Shown here piece by piece: positions 23,241-34,514 of a stretch of 64,000 nt of DNA (position 1 is the stretch's first letter; every line of letters starts with the position of its first letter). This DNA comes from Favolaschia claudopus. Its lineage: Eukaryota; Basidiomycota; Agaricomycetes; Agaricales; Mycenaceae. The notes under the pieces are model-generated. The model saw only the letters and a program-made list of their open reading frames with translations, ran no database searches and had not been told where the DNA came from. The stretch covers positions 992,001 through 1,056,000 of the forward strand of contig JAWWNJ010000045.1 of the NCBI GenBank assembly GCA_037176885.1. Reading direction: 5' to 3'. Made by a program: the position numbers and the translations under genes.

Positions 23241-23888
23241 TGTAGGAAAAGATGAGGAACTTGTTTATTTGTTTGGGCTTCTGAGGGCTTTATTTTGTCA
23301 TCACCCAGTTCGTTAGCTGTGCTTCTATTATCGATGCAATCGACTCAATTCAAACTCAGCAGATTTGACAATACTGGCTACACTTTGTCCGGTGCCCATC
23401 GGTATACTCCACTCCCTCTCTTACGCCGGGAATTCGGGCGAGTGAAGTGCGCTAAGGCAGCTTGTCACCTTGGGCCGAAATGCATCGACTTCATGGGAGA
23501 TACTTGCCCTCGAAACACGATAATTGTGTGCTGACCTCTATACACAGACTGGAGTACAGCTTGACGCGGACCATAATTACGTGCTTATAGGATTCAAAAC
23601 TGTGGCAGCAGCAGCGAGCATCAGCAGCGGTAGAGGGATGGTAGGTGCGGCGGCGCAATGCTGGATCCCGAAACCTTATTGTGCCCTGTCATTTCATTCG
23701 GTGATCGATGGAAGCTTTCGAGGAACTCATTGAATCATTTCGGGAGTTAACTGTGATTGGCTGGAGGCGCGGACATTGCTGCTCGTCCGACAATTCAATC
23801 TAATTGAGCTATAACGGCCGCAGCAAATTGGTCGTCACAATCGCAAACACGCATCCCCTCCCTTTTAACCACTTCCACTGCTATATCC
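23241..23888. other. Intergenic region between divergent genes
   Basis: No supported coding region. It is the shared promoter interval of the F-box gene (minus) and the second exonuclease gene (plus). Confidence 0.5.
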
Positions 23889-24985
23889 ATGTCGGACCGC
23901 AAGCATGGTCGCGAGCGCAAGGACCCAAATCCCCGCAAGGTAGATTCACTGTGACCATCGTATCCAGACGCCGAATCTTCTCCCTCTAGTTGCCTTCGTA
24001 TCCTCTCAATACGCCGCCAGTAGTAGTCGACAGCGTCGACAAGGCAAACAACATCTTGGCGACCATCCTGCCTGGCCACTTCATAGGCTTTGATGTAGAG
24101 TGCGGGGAACGCAAGGTGTCTGCGAGGGAAATGACATGTGCCACTTCTGAAGAACGCAGAGGAATCCAGCGGGCCGAGTTGGAGGAGGCTGGACTTGAAG
24201 GGTATGTCGTCCCATGGGACGACGCGGGGGTCAGTCTAATTCAAATCGCAACGGCGTACGACGTTGTTGTCCTAGACATGAAAAAAATTCGAGGTGAGCA
24301 ACCAAATTCGTACAGGATGCGGATCTGAAGGAGGAGCTAGCCATCCCCGTCCAATTGAAACGAATATTGGAGGACAGCGCCATTTTAAAATGTGGAAGCG
24401 GGCTCTTGTGCGACGGTAAGTATGTGTGGGAAGACCTCCGTCTGCAACCCAGAGCATTATGCGACCTCGGCTTCATGCTCCGCATTGGGGAGCCGGAGAA
24501 GTATGCGAAGCTTTCGGGCAACGTTTCTTTGCAGGATTGCGCTGCGGAATGTTTGGGACTATACCTCGATAAGACGGAGAGGAACGAGCACGATTGGCGC
24601 CATGGCCTGCCTTCACCGACGAACGAGTCGTACGAGGATATGTTAAAGTGTAAGTGGCCACGAGTTATCGACGGACTCTAACTGAATATATAACAAACAC
24701 TATGCAGACGCGGCGCTCGACGCCCGCGCGTCGTACGACCTGTACGACCCAATATTCGCAAGATTCGTCGCAAAGGAGGGTCACCTTGGACGTGAACTGC
24801 CTTTTGACTGGTTCACATTCGATTTCATCAACGGCAGGGCTGTGCGGATGCAGCGCGACGTGGACGGGCTTGAGGTCGGTTGGACTTACACCTTGTGTCC
24901 ATGGTACAAGAATGGCAAGTTCTCCGGCTATTGGGGCTATTGGGACGTCCGACCGAGTTTTTGTGTATCTTTGAACTGTCTCTAG
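23889..24985 (+). CDS. DEDDy 3'-5' exonuclease, WRN/RNase D-like, copy 2
   Basis: Four exons (23889-23939, 23990-24293, 24341-24649, 24708-24985) give 313 aa. Motifs: Exo I FIGFDVEC, Exo II KCGSGLLCDGK, Exo III YAALDAR with the Tyr again created across an intron at the same position as in copy 1. The C-terminal extension CPWYKNGKFSGYW matches CPWYVGGKFSNFW. The second intron uses the acceptor CTAG at 24340, 47 nt, which aligns the protein with copy 1 (RILED follows in both). The start was placed in a short basic first exon. Exo I and Exo II are separated by an insertion rich in Glu that copy 1 lacks. Activity on DNA or RNA ends is expected; pathway unknown. Confidence 0.88.
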
Positions 24986-25989
24986 AAGTACTAGTAGCAT
25001 CTCAGATAAATCTATGGCATTCATTGTTTTGGACAGCGTATAATGTGGTCGCAGTCAAATGGTGCCGAAAATTCGGGCCCATCTTCTGCCCTCTGTACTT
25101 ATGGCTATCCGCATGTCTTGGTGCGGGCTCAGGACCAATTACGACATGCATCAATCCGGCAGTGCGGCATTACTATGCCTTGGATGACCGGGTCAACTAG
25201 CTTTTGATCCTGACTCAACGTTCAGAGCTAGTACTGTTGCTGTCGATGTTCGGTGCTAGTGCCGTTAGTGGGCTTTGCCGCGCTAGCGGGCCTACGGTCA
25301 TTATAACGTTATTAAGGGCTCCATATTAAGGGGGCTTAGGATGAAAAATGCAAAAATTTCCGGGATTTTTTAGATGCATTTTTCGAGGAGTTCCAAGGCG
25401 GTTTTGCTTCTCATGGCTTGCTCCAGCTGAGTTTTGGCTGAGCTTGATGTTTGTGGACCGACGCGGCGGGGTATCAAATTGCTCCCTCCACGGCAATGCG
25501 GTAGCCGAGCTGAGCTTGGCCATGCTTAGACACGCTTCGGCAGAATGAAATCAACATTTCTGCGGGCCTGCGGCAGCTGCTGACCCAGTTGCCGAACCTG
25601 CAGAACGTAGCCGAGAGGGTGACGTAATCCAAGGTAAGGCTTAATTAAGGGTTAAGATGGATGCAGCTTCATGTTAAGCCTTAGCATTAACTTGAAATTA
25701 AGGGTTAATTCATTCTAAGGCTTAACCCTTAGGAGGAACACTGTAAACATGGACATACAATTCCGGGTTCGTCCTGTTCATCACCTCACTTGAATGATTT
25801 GACCTATACGACTGTTTGGAACAGAACATATGCCATTGTACGCGGATCTGAATCTGTTATGTTCTACGCATCGAATGTTCGCATTCACCAGGTTATTATC
25901 ACGGTCAACTCAATTAGAACTAAACCGCACTCAACTGCGAGGTATATATTGCCTGCCCGACTGCTGCTAGTGTTTCCAATCTCACATCT
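24986..25989. other. Gap with repeat-derived sequence
   Basis: No coding region found. It contains the TTAAGG-rich hairpin-like element listed separately and repeated GCTAGT-type motifs near 25225-25290. Confidence 0.5.
25631..25735. repeat. AT-rich palindromic element (MITE-like)
   Basis: The motifs AAGGCTTAA and AAGGGTTAA occur on both sides of a short centre in both orientations (TAAGGCTTAATTAAGGGTTA on the left, TAAGGCTTAACCCTTAGG on the right), so the stretch can fold into an imperfect hairpin of about 100 nt. It resembles a short non-autonomous inverted-repeat element; no target-site duplication was established. Confidence 0.55.
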
Positions 25990-27377
25990 ATGGACCCCAC
26001 TTTCTACGATAACTTTCTCGCCCGTCTATCGGGCCCCTCTCCTTGGTCTGCGCAAGATGAAGCGGTAAACCAGGCTGAATTCCATCTTTGAGCAACTCTA
26101 CATCTTCTATTCTAGGCTGTGTTGGAACCCTTCTCCTACATCACTACGAACTCTGGGAAGAACCTTCGAACGCAGCTCATGACAGCTTTCAATGGGTGGA
26201 TTAACGTACCTGAAGACAAACTTGCACACATCGCCAAGGTCGTGAGCTTGCTGCATAACGCTAGTCTCATGATAGACGACATAGAAGACGACTCCCAGCT
26301 TCGACGTGGAGAGCCAGGTTTGTCACCTTTTGGTTATGATATGTCGCCCCGCTGAACGTCGATGTACAGTTGCGCATAAGGTCCCGCGCCCCTGTTTTTC
26401 ACAGTATGTTGCTGAACGGCGAGAATAGATTTATGGCATCCCGCAAACTATCAATGCCGCCAATTATGTTTTCTTCCTTGCATATCAAGAACTGCTCACG
26501 CTCTCTGGCCCCAGTGATGCGAAACCCTCACAAACGGAACTCGTAGCGATCATCACTTGTAAGTCCTGCGCGGGTTTCTGCGCGCATGAAAGATGACGTG
26601 TTCAAGCGGAGCTTATGTCGCTCCATCGTGGTCAGGGTCTCGAGCTGCTATGGCGAGATTCCCTCACTTGCCCGAGTGAAGATCAGTATGTTCGGATGGT
26701 CAACGACAGTGGGTTTCTCTTACAAAGATTTTGGATGAATCACAATTCATTCGGCGATCCAGAAACGGGAGGCCTGCTTCGCATCGGGGTCAAGCTCTTG
26801 ATGGCGTGCGGGACCACGAATCTCGATGTGTAAGCACACAGTCATACTATATGGTTTTTATTCAAGCCAACTCATGCAGTGACTACATACCTCTGGTGAA
26901 CCTCATCGGTGTGCATTTTCAGATCAGGGACGATTATATGAATCTGCAAAGCGGAGAAGTATGTCTCTCGTCTTGATTTCGCGTACCCTTCGGCTGACTT
27001 TTCCAGTATACCTCGAACAAAGGCTTTGCAGAAGATCTGACCGAAGGGAAGTTCTCCTTTCCTATTGTTCACGGGATCAATGCGGATAAAACTAATCGCC
27101 AGCTCTTGAGTGAGTTTCTACCCTTGTGTATCCGATGCTTCTCTCATTATCATCTTCAGATACTTTGCAGAAACGTCCACGGACACCAACACTAAAGACG
27201 CACGCTATCTCATATTTGGACAAAAAGACGGGGTCGTTCGCGTACACCCGCTCCGTCTTGACTAACCTTGAGCAACAAGTCCGAGATGAGATTGCCAGAC
27301 TTGGCGGGAACAAGCGGTTGGAGGCTATTGTAGATGCTCTCTCGTTGCAAAATGCCACGCTGGATAGCCCTGTATAA
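25990..27377 (+). CDS. Geranylgeranyl diphosphate synthase-type prenyltransferase
   Basis: Nine exons (25990-26064, 26116-26317, 26370-26380, 26429-26558, 26607-26708, 26763-26829, 26880-26958, 27007-27109, 27160-27377) sum to 329 codons. It condenses allylic diphosphates with isopentenyl diphosphate. The first aspartate-rich motif is [17 protein letters not shown] and the second is QIRDDYMNL; the Lys/Arg contacts and the [15 protein letters not shown] stretch are also present, as in fungal GGPP synthases. The third exon is only 11 nt. Product GGPP feeds protein prenylation, carotenoids or diterpenes. No terpene cyclase lies next to it, so whether this is the housekeeping copy or a specialised one cannot be told here. 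Confidence 0.93.
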
Positions 27378-29290
27378 TGGCATCATTATGTCTCAATAGA
27401 TATGCACAATCGCCGGCGCATCTGGTTCTGATTTGCATTTTTGGCCGTGAGTCCGTTGCTGTTTCTTCGTGGACGTCAGTGACTCATTACTGTATTACAG
27501 TATTGATCTACCTCGATTTTCTCTTGTGTTTCTCTGTACTATCCCATCGACGCCTTCTCTCCTTGCCGACCTCCTTCCGCGCATCTCGACCTCGGTGTTT
27601 TACGGATCCTTACATTCAGTAAACCTGAGAGGACTGCTACCCATAACGGCCCTTTCTCTCGGAGAAACGCTTCACAATCTGCCACGTTGTCCTCGACGAC
27701 GCGGCGTGTGTGATGCCAGGATCATCTTACACGGATTTTATTTATGCTACCCTCACAACACATCTACGCCCGCACCTACGCTCCACGGATTTCTTCCAAA
27801 CTCATGAGGTCTCTGGTTGTAGTCAGCTCCGTTTCCATTTTCGGGATCAGTCCGCCGCCCATCCCGACGTTCGAGGACTCGTCCGTCCATTGTAATTGAT
27901 CAACTCGGATAGGCTTGGCTAGTGCTGACACTTCATCCCGCCCCGTCTACCCCCGAGTCAGCGCGCGGGATGTAACACATGGGGCGTTCTGTCATGCGTC
28001 TCGTCTCTCGGAGTCGTCTCTCAGGGGAGCCGTCCTTTTCGCCCCACCCGTCGGCGTCGGAGGCCGCATCTTGCTGCGGGTGGTGACTCTAAAGCCGGAT
28101 TTTCTGACCTGCGAACGCCGTATATGCCCGAGCTGTATCTCACTCCAGGCGCTCTTGGTTCTCCTTCTTGCTCCGGCATCGCGTGTGTGTCGGGATATTG
28201 TAAATGGAATGGAGTGCGCTTGGTCCATGGGCCTGTAGATTAGAGCTTTCCGGTCATTTGTCAGAGTATCCTGGTACTTCCTTGCTTCCAGGAAGCTGAG
28301 TGGTGAAATGAGCGCCCAGGACATAATCCTAGACGCTGGCAAATTAAGTTGAGGCCATTTAATTCGCGTTCTGTAACATGCGCGTGACTGTGACTCGACG
28401 CGCCTTTCTTCCGGCGAGCTGCGACTCCGTCGCCTTGAGCGGCGTCTAGCTCTGATGCTATGGAATTCGACGCAGCTAACAAGCTTAGTTATCCTCTCTT
28501 CAGGCTCCCTCTATCTAAAATCGTGCTCCTTTGTTCACTCGCGAAGTGCCACAATTTCATCAAAATGTTCGAAACGATTTATTAGTCTTTCACTTCCACA
28601 ACGACCATTCACTGCTCCACTCTCTAGAAAACTAGATCTCCCGAAGTCAGAGAACAAACTACGCTCGCGGCGCGTTCGACGCCACGCCCAATGCTAAAGT
28701 AACAGCAATTCAAGTTCTAGTCTCCGAGTCGGCGCCGGTACTTGTTCCCGTTCTCGATGCGCCGATGCTACGCTTGACTCAGACTCTGGAGCTTAGCCTT
28801 TTCTTTCTACCTCTCCCCTTCTCTTATGATTAAAGGTTGAGGCGTGCGGTGTTGTCTCGTTCGGTATACCGAAAAGATGGATCCAGCTGTCAACGAACTC
28901 CGACGCTGACCGTCTGTTTACTTATTTATGAATCCGGGGTCGCATTGGGGCCGCGTTTGTGTTTCGTTTTCCAGGCGGTGAGTTTCTGTCGTCTCGTTTT
29001 CCTCGTTCAAATTAAGCTTCGGCGACTCCTGCTGAACCGACTGTTTCATGAGCTGAAATGCTTCGTATGCCATGGCACTATGCGCATCTTCAGTGGCAAG
29101 AGCATCCACCCACTATCCACCCAATATTGATCAATTTTGGACTCCTCACATTCAGGCTCTATTGCGCTGCAGAAGATGACCATTGATACACGATATAACG
29201 ATACGAATAACTTAATAGGTTCCCCAGTCTAAATTATCGCCCAAGGAAAAGAACCCCAATCTCAGAGAAAAGAATCAACCGCATCGTCAC
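27378..29290. other. Gene-poor interval
   Basis: Several short open frames, none with recognisable similarity or a consistent splice chain. I see no RNA gene or clear repeat in it. Confidence 0.45.
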
Positions 29291-30637
29291 TCAGAAGGCG
29301 CAGGAGTTGGACCGCTGACGGTCACCCACTCGCGGCTTGGTCTTCTTTATGCAGCTCCCGACTCTGCTGGTGAGCCTAAGATCCTTGCAGAACTCCTGCA
29401 GCCTCCTTGCCGCTTCGTCCCTGTCTACTTCTTCTTCGCCATCTGCATCCCCGGCAATAGACACATCTATCCTCGCGAGCTTATCAAAGAACGTGGGCCC
29501 GCGCTCGACACGAAGGCTCAAGAAGCGTTCCAAGGCGCCGCAAGCGTCGGCGATTTCGTCTGGGAAGCATTGCATGCTGAGCGCTTCAATCGGACTGCCT
29601 GCAAGCGCGGCCATCGTGTCAACGACTTCGTCCACGGGGAAGAAAGGCGAGATGTGCAGCTGGCGGAGACGTGGAAGGGACGGAGTACTTTTTTCGGAGG
29701 TCGGAGAGAGGGCGGTGGCGAGGGAAAAGGAGGAGAGGGAGGGTGCTACAGCGGCCATGACGCCGTTGATGGCGTCGCGATTGGACTCCTCCGGCTCGTG
29801 TATGCAGGAGCCGAGGTCGAGCATTTCGAGGCGGCACGATACGGGGACGGTAGCCCAGCGCGGGTCACCGAGGTGGGTGTCGCGGATAATGAGCTGACGG
29901 AGGGACGGTATAGAAAGCAAGGACGGAAGGCTCAATTCTGAGCCCAGAGTAGGGTGAGGGGGGATGTTTTCGTCCCCGCGCACGAGAGGCACGGAGGGGT
30001 AATACTTGTTGGCAAGCTCGGGAGCGTGGAGAGTGCTGCGTGAGATGCGGTCGAGGGACAGATAGTGGAGGTTCGGGATCGATGCGGCGATAGAGACAAC
30101 AAGACGCTCGCTCCTGGGATTCCGTGTAAGTCTCCTTCGATCAGTTATGTTTTCAAGACGGCTTACAAGGGCGAGATGACCTCCTCTGCAACGTTCCGGA
30201 CCGTTAGGTGGCGCAGATTGGCAAGGACAGCGAACGATGAGACGACGCTGTGGTGTACCGAGCCACTCAGCCTCAAGACTAGCTGGGTTAGACGGGGTGA
30301 CGCCAGCAGTATCGAAATGAGTGGATCCGCGTGCACTCGAGCAGAACCCTCGGCAGCGACATCCAGAAATTCGATATGCCGGCAATAGGCGCGTGGAACA
30401 TTCTCGAGGAAACGTTCAAGATCGGGCTGGGAGTTGAGTTTAACGTCCTGACGAGAAAACTCTAAGCCGGCGTCGATCAAGCTGTGGGGCAAGAACACGC
30501 ACCCTGAAGAGAACTGGGACACAAGCCTCGTAGGTGCGCTGGTCGACTGCCGAAAAGGCGCGTGCATCGGTGTAGTCGAGATTGTCGACGACCGCGAGCT
30601 TCATCTCTGTGGGGAGGGTGTGCCATGAGGTGGTCAT
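29291..30637 (-). CDS. F-box/LRR-like protein
   Basis: Three exons (30637-30503, 30447-30167, 30113-29291) give 412 aa with consistent phases. The start LPTEMKLAVVDNLDY is an F-box, followed by the typical fungal sequence CVPVLFR, then LERFLENVPRAYCRHI, a conserved stretch of Agaricomycete F-box proteins. The remainder is leucine-rich (LHYLSLDRIS, LRQLIIRDTH, LRQLHISPFF). Without splicing the frame breaks at 30.5 and 30.15 kb, but a 55-nt and a 53-nt intron repair it. Probable SCF adaptor; target unknown. Confidence 0.8.
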
Positions 30638-33600
30638 TGTGGGCGTACGCAGTTGAATGAATCGCGTTGGAATCGCGGTGGACCCGGGTGTTGAACGTGA
30701 ACGTTGAAAAGTGGGGTATTATCCGAGAGGGTGGCGGGTATTTGAGGAAACTGGCATATCGCAGGAGGGCCGAAGCACAAAGTCCGACACTTCTCGGAGG
30801 TTGCAAATCTTGAACGGTCGCCGGAACACAAGCCTGATCATCAAACACGCCAAATCCGTCTTGTGCTGTGCCGCCATGTTTCTCCCATGCTCACCCTCGT
30901 CTGCTCTTCCTCTCTTCCGACGTTTGGCGCAATCGTCCAGTTCACACCGGCCTTGCAAGCCTTCCGGTTTCGCACCTCCCGCAGCAGAGTTCCGCCCTGA
31001 TTTTTTTTTTCCCGTCTGAGGTGCCCTTTACCTCCCATTATACGCTCGTCCGTGCCCCACGGATTCCCTCACAACCATCGCAACTGACCACCTCCACATG
31101 AATCGGCAATCATGTCTTGGTGGTAAAGTCTGAACATCCAACATCTAGTCTATGTTGACAGCCCTGCAAAATCCCTACCTCTTCGGTCTCATTAATTCAT
31201 TCACCTCCCCTGATACACATTTATCCATCCATATCTCTCAACGCGTCCATATTGCTTGCATTCAGTCAATGTGACTATGTACCAGCTAACTTTGCACTGA
31301 GGCCCCGCCGACTACGGCGGAGCGGAGGCGCAAGCGCATTTACTTTTCTCTCCCTTAGAGCTCGACGGAACGGGCCAACCAATTCTGGCAGCGCGGAACG
31401 GTTACTCGGTCGCCCACATCTTCAAGCTTAACGCATGGTTTCAGTTTACCCGACCGACTACCCGAACCCCTTGCCCTTGTACCGAAGTCTCTTGCTTGTC
31501 CCTTTTGCTTATTCCTCCGTCCGCCCACCACGCATTATTCTTTGACCTTTGTAAAATCAAAATATATCAAGCCGCATCTCGCGTGGTCTGCAGGGGCGTC
31601 GCTGCGATCAGGTCGCGGCGCTCGATAATACGTTGCAATTTTCCCCTGGCTTCCCAAACAAGCTGTCCCGCCGTATTTTTGGAGCTGGAGTTCGGAAAAA
31701 CCGATGTTACTTGTGTCTCTATCTTGTTTCTCTGTTGCCTTTCCGAGCAAGCAAAGCCGTTCTCTCGCCATTGTGTGGAAACCAAAGCTGGGAGATTCCG
31801 CTGCAATCTCGTAAAAGTGTCCTGCCCCATACACGGCCATCCAGTGTCTCTCTATGAATAACGCTGATAGTATCGCATTAATGTCAGTGTGCTTTAGCAA
31901 ACTCGAATCCGCAGCTGCCAAGATTCGCCATTCCACCAATCAGCGCGGGTTCCGTCGTACGTAAGTCTTCCTGCTCCGAGACGCGCTTTGACCTGTCCTG
32001 ACCCCTTTTCCAATTTTGTAGGCCTTACTGAGGCGAATTCGGCAAGCCTTGACAGGATACAGGATACAGCAAGTCACCGCTAATCCATCAAGCATCGTTG
32101 CACCGCACTTGGCGAAGCAAGAGCTAGTATGAAATGAGAAGAGTGCTTTACGGTGCTGTACGATTCCATACAATTTTGCTCCAGAGTCAGTCGTTGAGCT
32201 AAAATGAGGATACAAAGCTGATTTGACAGTGCAGAGTCGATGATTTGACGACTACTTGTACGAGGTTTCGTTATCTGGCGTTTACGAAAGGTGCATATAT
32301 TCGCCGGATCGAGGTGGGTACAGTACAGACAGTTTACCTTGATCGGCGGATTGCTTATTGAATCCCGTCTCTATCTAGGCGCGGGGCGGAGACAGTGAGA
32401 ATGAACCTGAAAGCGGCTGAGTCGGCGAGCGCTCCGTAGCCTCCGTCCTCGATGACGTCCAGAAGCACCGACATTCATATTTTTTTGCTTGCCGGCACCA
32501 AAGGACGTATGTGGAAGGCTCGTGCGCACTGGATCCATACCTTGAGCCACTGGAGAAGTACTGGAAGCCACTGGAGGGCTTCTGGAAGCGAAGCACTCGA
32601 CTGCTGTCGGTCAACGCTTGGGAGGCGTTTCAGCTTTGCTCAGACAGCGTGGTATGGCCGGCCCACCCGATACAAGTAACCGAGGTTGAAATGCAGGTGT
32701 CAAGCTGAAGCTCGATCCATCGACCTCCTGCATACTACGATCCCTCCCCGTAGCTGGAGTTCATCTTCAGCACTCTGCGGCGAGACGAGCAGCTGGAAAT
32801 TACATACAATAACGTGGTTTGAAGCTTGGGCTGGCTCCGGAACTTGAAGGGATGTGGATAACAGTTCCATCATCCCTATGTATACATTCGGGTTCTGCAC
32901 CGGCCGTCCTACCTTCACTCTGGCGACTCTGTTCGCCTCACAGTGGGCGATCTGAGGTGTATCTTCCCGCTCGTTATACTTGGGCGCGATCGGGAGTCCA
33001 ATCACCTTCTATGATATCTCTCAGCCAGGATGCAGCAGCTTCCTACTACTCGTCTTCGTCCAATATCACGAGGTGGTGGAGCGCAAGCATTGAAGTATAT
33101 TGGGGGACGACATCCCGCCGACGTGCTCTGTCGTGATTCCCCACTTCAGTGCTATAGATGGACACGGTATATTCGGAATACTCACATAGTTCACCCTCGC
33201 TCACGATTCACTGTCAGTGCTCCACGAAAATAACGCTGTCGTCGTTTGTATTGTATCAAATATCGCCATCACATCTAGGCGGTGATAGCTGTTAGTACAA
33301 ATCATCCACTCTCATGAATTACCCACTCACATTCGACTCAGTGCGTGATTCGTGCGGCGGGAATCCCGATCCCGGAATGAAGGTCAAGTGTACGCGGCGC
33401 ATGCCGCAGGCTCGTGAATGTCGGGTCCCTGGTTCCTGAGGATGAGACGCATTTACCTGTGGCGTCATGAGCGATACATGACAAGAGGGAGCAGGATCCG
33501 GTGAACGGTGAGGCACTGTCACTTGCATTTCATCCATCCTGAACGATAACCTTTTAGGTCTCCATGATCGACAATGCGAACATCATTCTTTTTTGCATCC

Positions 33601-34514
33601 ATTAGAGTCCGCGGAGTGATCTTTTGGTACTTCTCATCTGTCGCTGAATTTGTAAGGCGATATCACAGGTGCATGACCGAGTCTCCGCCGTCCAATGGTT
33701 TTCTCAACATATGTATCTGCCGCGGCCAGGAAAAGTTTTCTCGATATATTGCAACTTCGAATCGCCAGTTCACATCAGAAACCTGAAATAACTGAAGTAA
33801 GTTTCATGGATTGACTGTGCGAGTGCGTTGATTGCTGCTGCATGATCCAGTCCGACGTGGTGTACGATATTAGAGGTGCATAATTTTGGAATCGGGGAGC
33901 CGCACTTTGCGAGGTAGCGAAACTCATTCAATGATACTTATCGCGCTGTGCCTACCTGCACATGAATTCCAATGAGCTTCGCGATGTCTACCAGAAAGGC
34001 CTCTGTCGATGTATCCAGGCTGTAGCAGACGTTTGGGAGAGTAGCAGTAGACTTCCACCATCTAAATTTCTTCGCGAACCTGTCTATTTGACTTTTCTTG
34101 AGAAGCAAATTGGTTCCGCGTACCTGATTTTTGACGGTGGGCAATCGTGGGCGCATATCATACCCGTTTTGCTGCTAGATTGTCGACAAGATGAAGATTA
34201 TCTGAGATTATTGCATCACTGGAATTACCGAGCCTTTGGCAGTTGTTTCTATGCTCTTCTAGTCGTCTGTGTCGATTCTGATACGTGCCAGAGAAATTGG
34301 TGGTCGGTGGTCCATCTGCCAGTTGCGACGAGCTCCCTTTGCGGGGCAATCATCCCAAAAGAACCCAGTGCGTGAGAGCACCGCGGCCTATTCTCTCCCA
34401 GACTCGAATAAATACTTTCTCCAACATTCCTTAACTGCAAACTATCTCGCCGGCGCCTCTATCTTGCTGCGCCCCCGTCTCTCTGGTCTACCGTCGGTAT
34501 CTCACCCCGCGACG
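30638..34514. other. Gene-poor interval of nearly 4 kb
   Basis: Scattered open frames up to about 140 codons (for example plus strand 33962-34375) show no recognisable motif. I could not assemble a gene, find a tRNA, or see a transposon open frame. It may hold promoter sequence, degraded repeats or a poorly conserved gene. Confidence 0.4.

Noticed and set aside
24294..24315. A 22-nt micro-intron in the second exonuclease gene
   Set aside because: It would break the frame. The 47-nt intron with the CTAG acceptor gives correct phase and aligns with the paralog.
25631..25735. Telomere-like repeats because of TTAAGG and AGGGTT motifs
   Set aside because: The motifs are not a TTAGGG array and occur in both orientations, which fits an inverted-repeat element.
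29337..29941. Plus-strand frames of up to 186 codons
   Set aside because: They mirror the coding strand of the F-box/LRR gene.
30448..30502. Frameshift in the F-box gene at 30.5 kb
   Set aside because: A 55-nt intron with GTGCGT donor and GTCAG acceptor joins the frames and yields the expected CVPVLFR to LERFLENVP region.
33962..34375. 137-codon plus-strand frame as a gene
   Set aside because: No motif, no start context, and overlapping minus-strand frames of similar size; it probably arises by chance.
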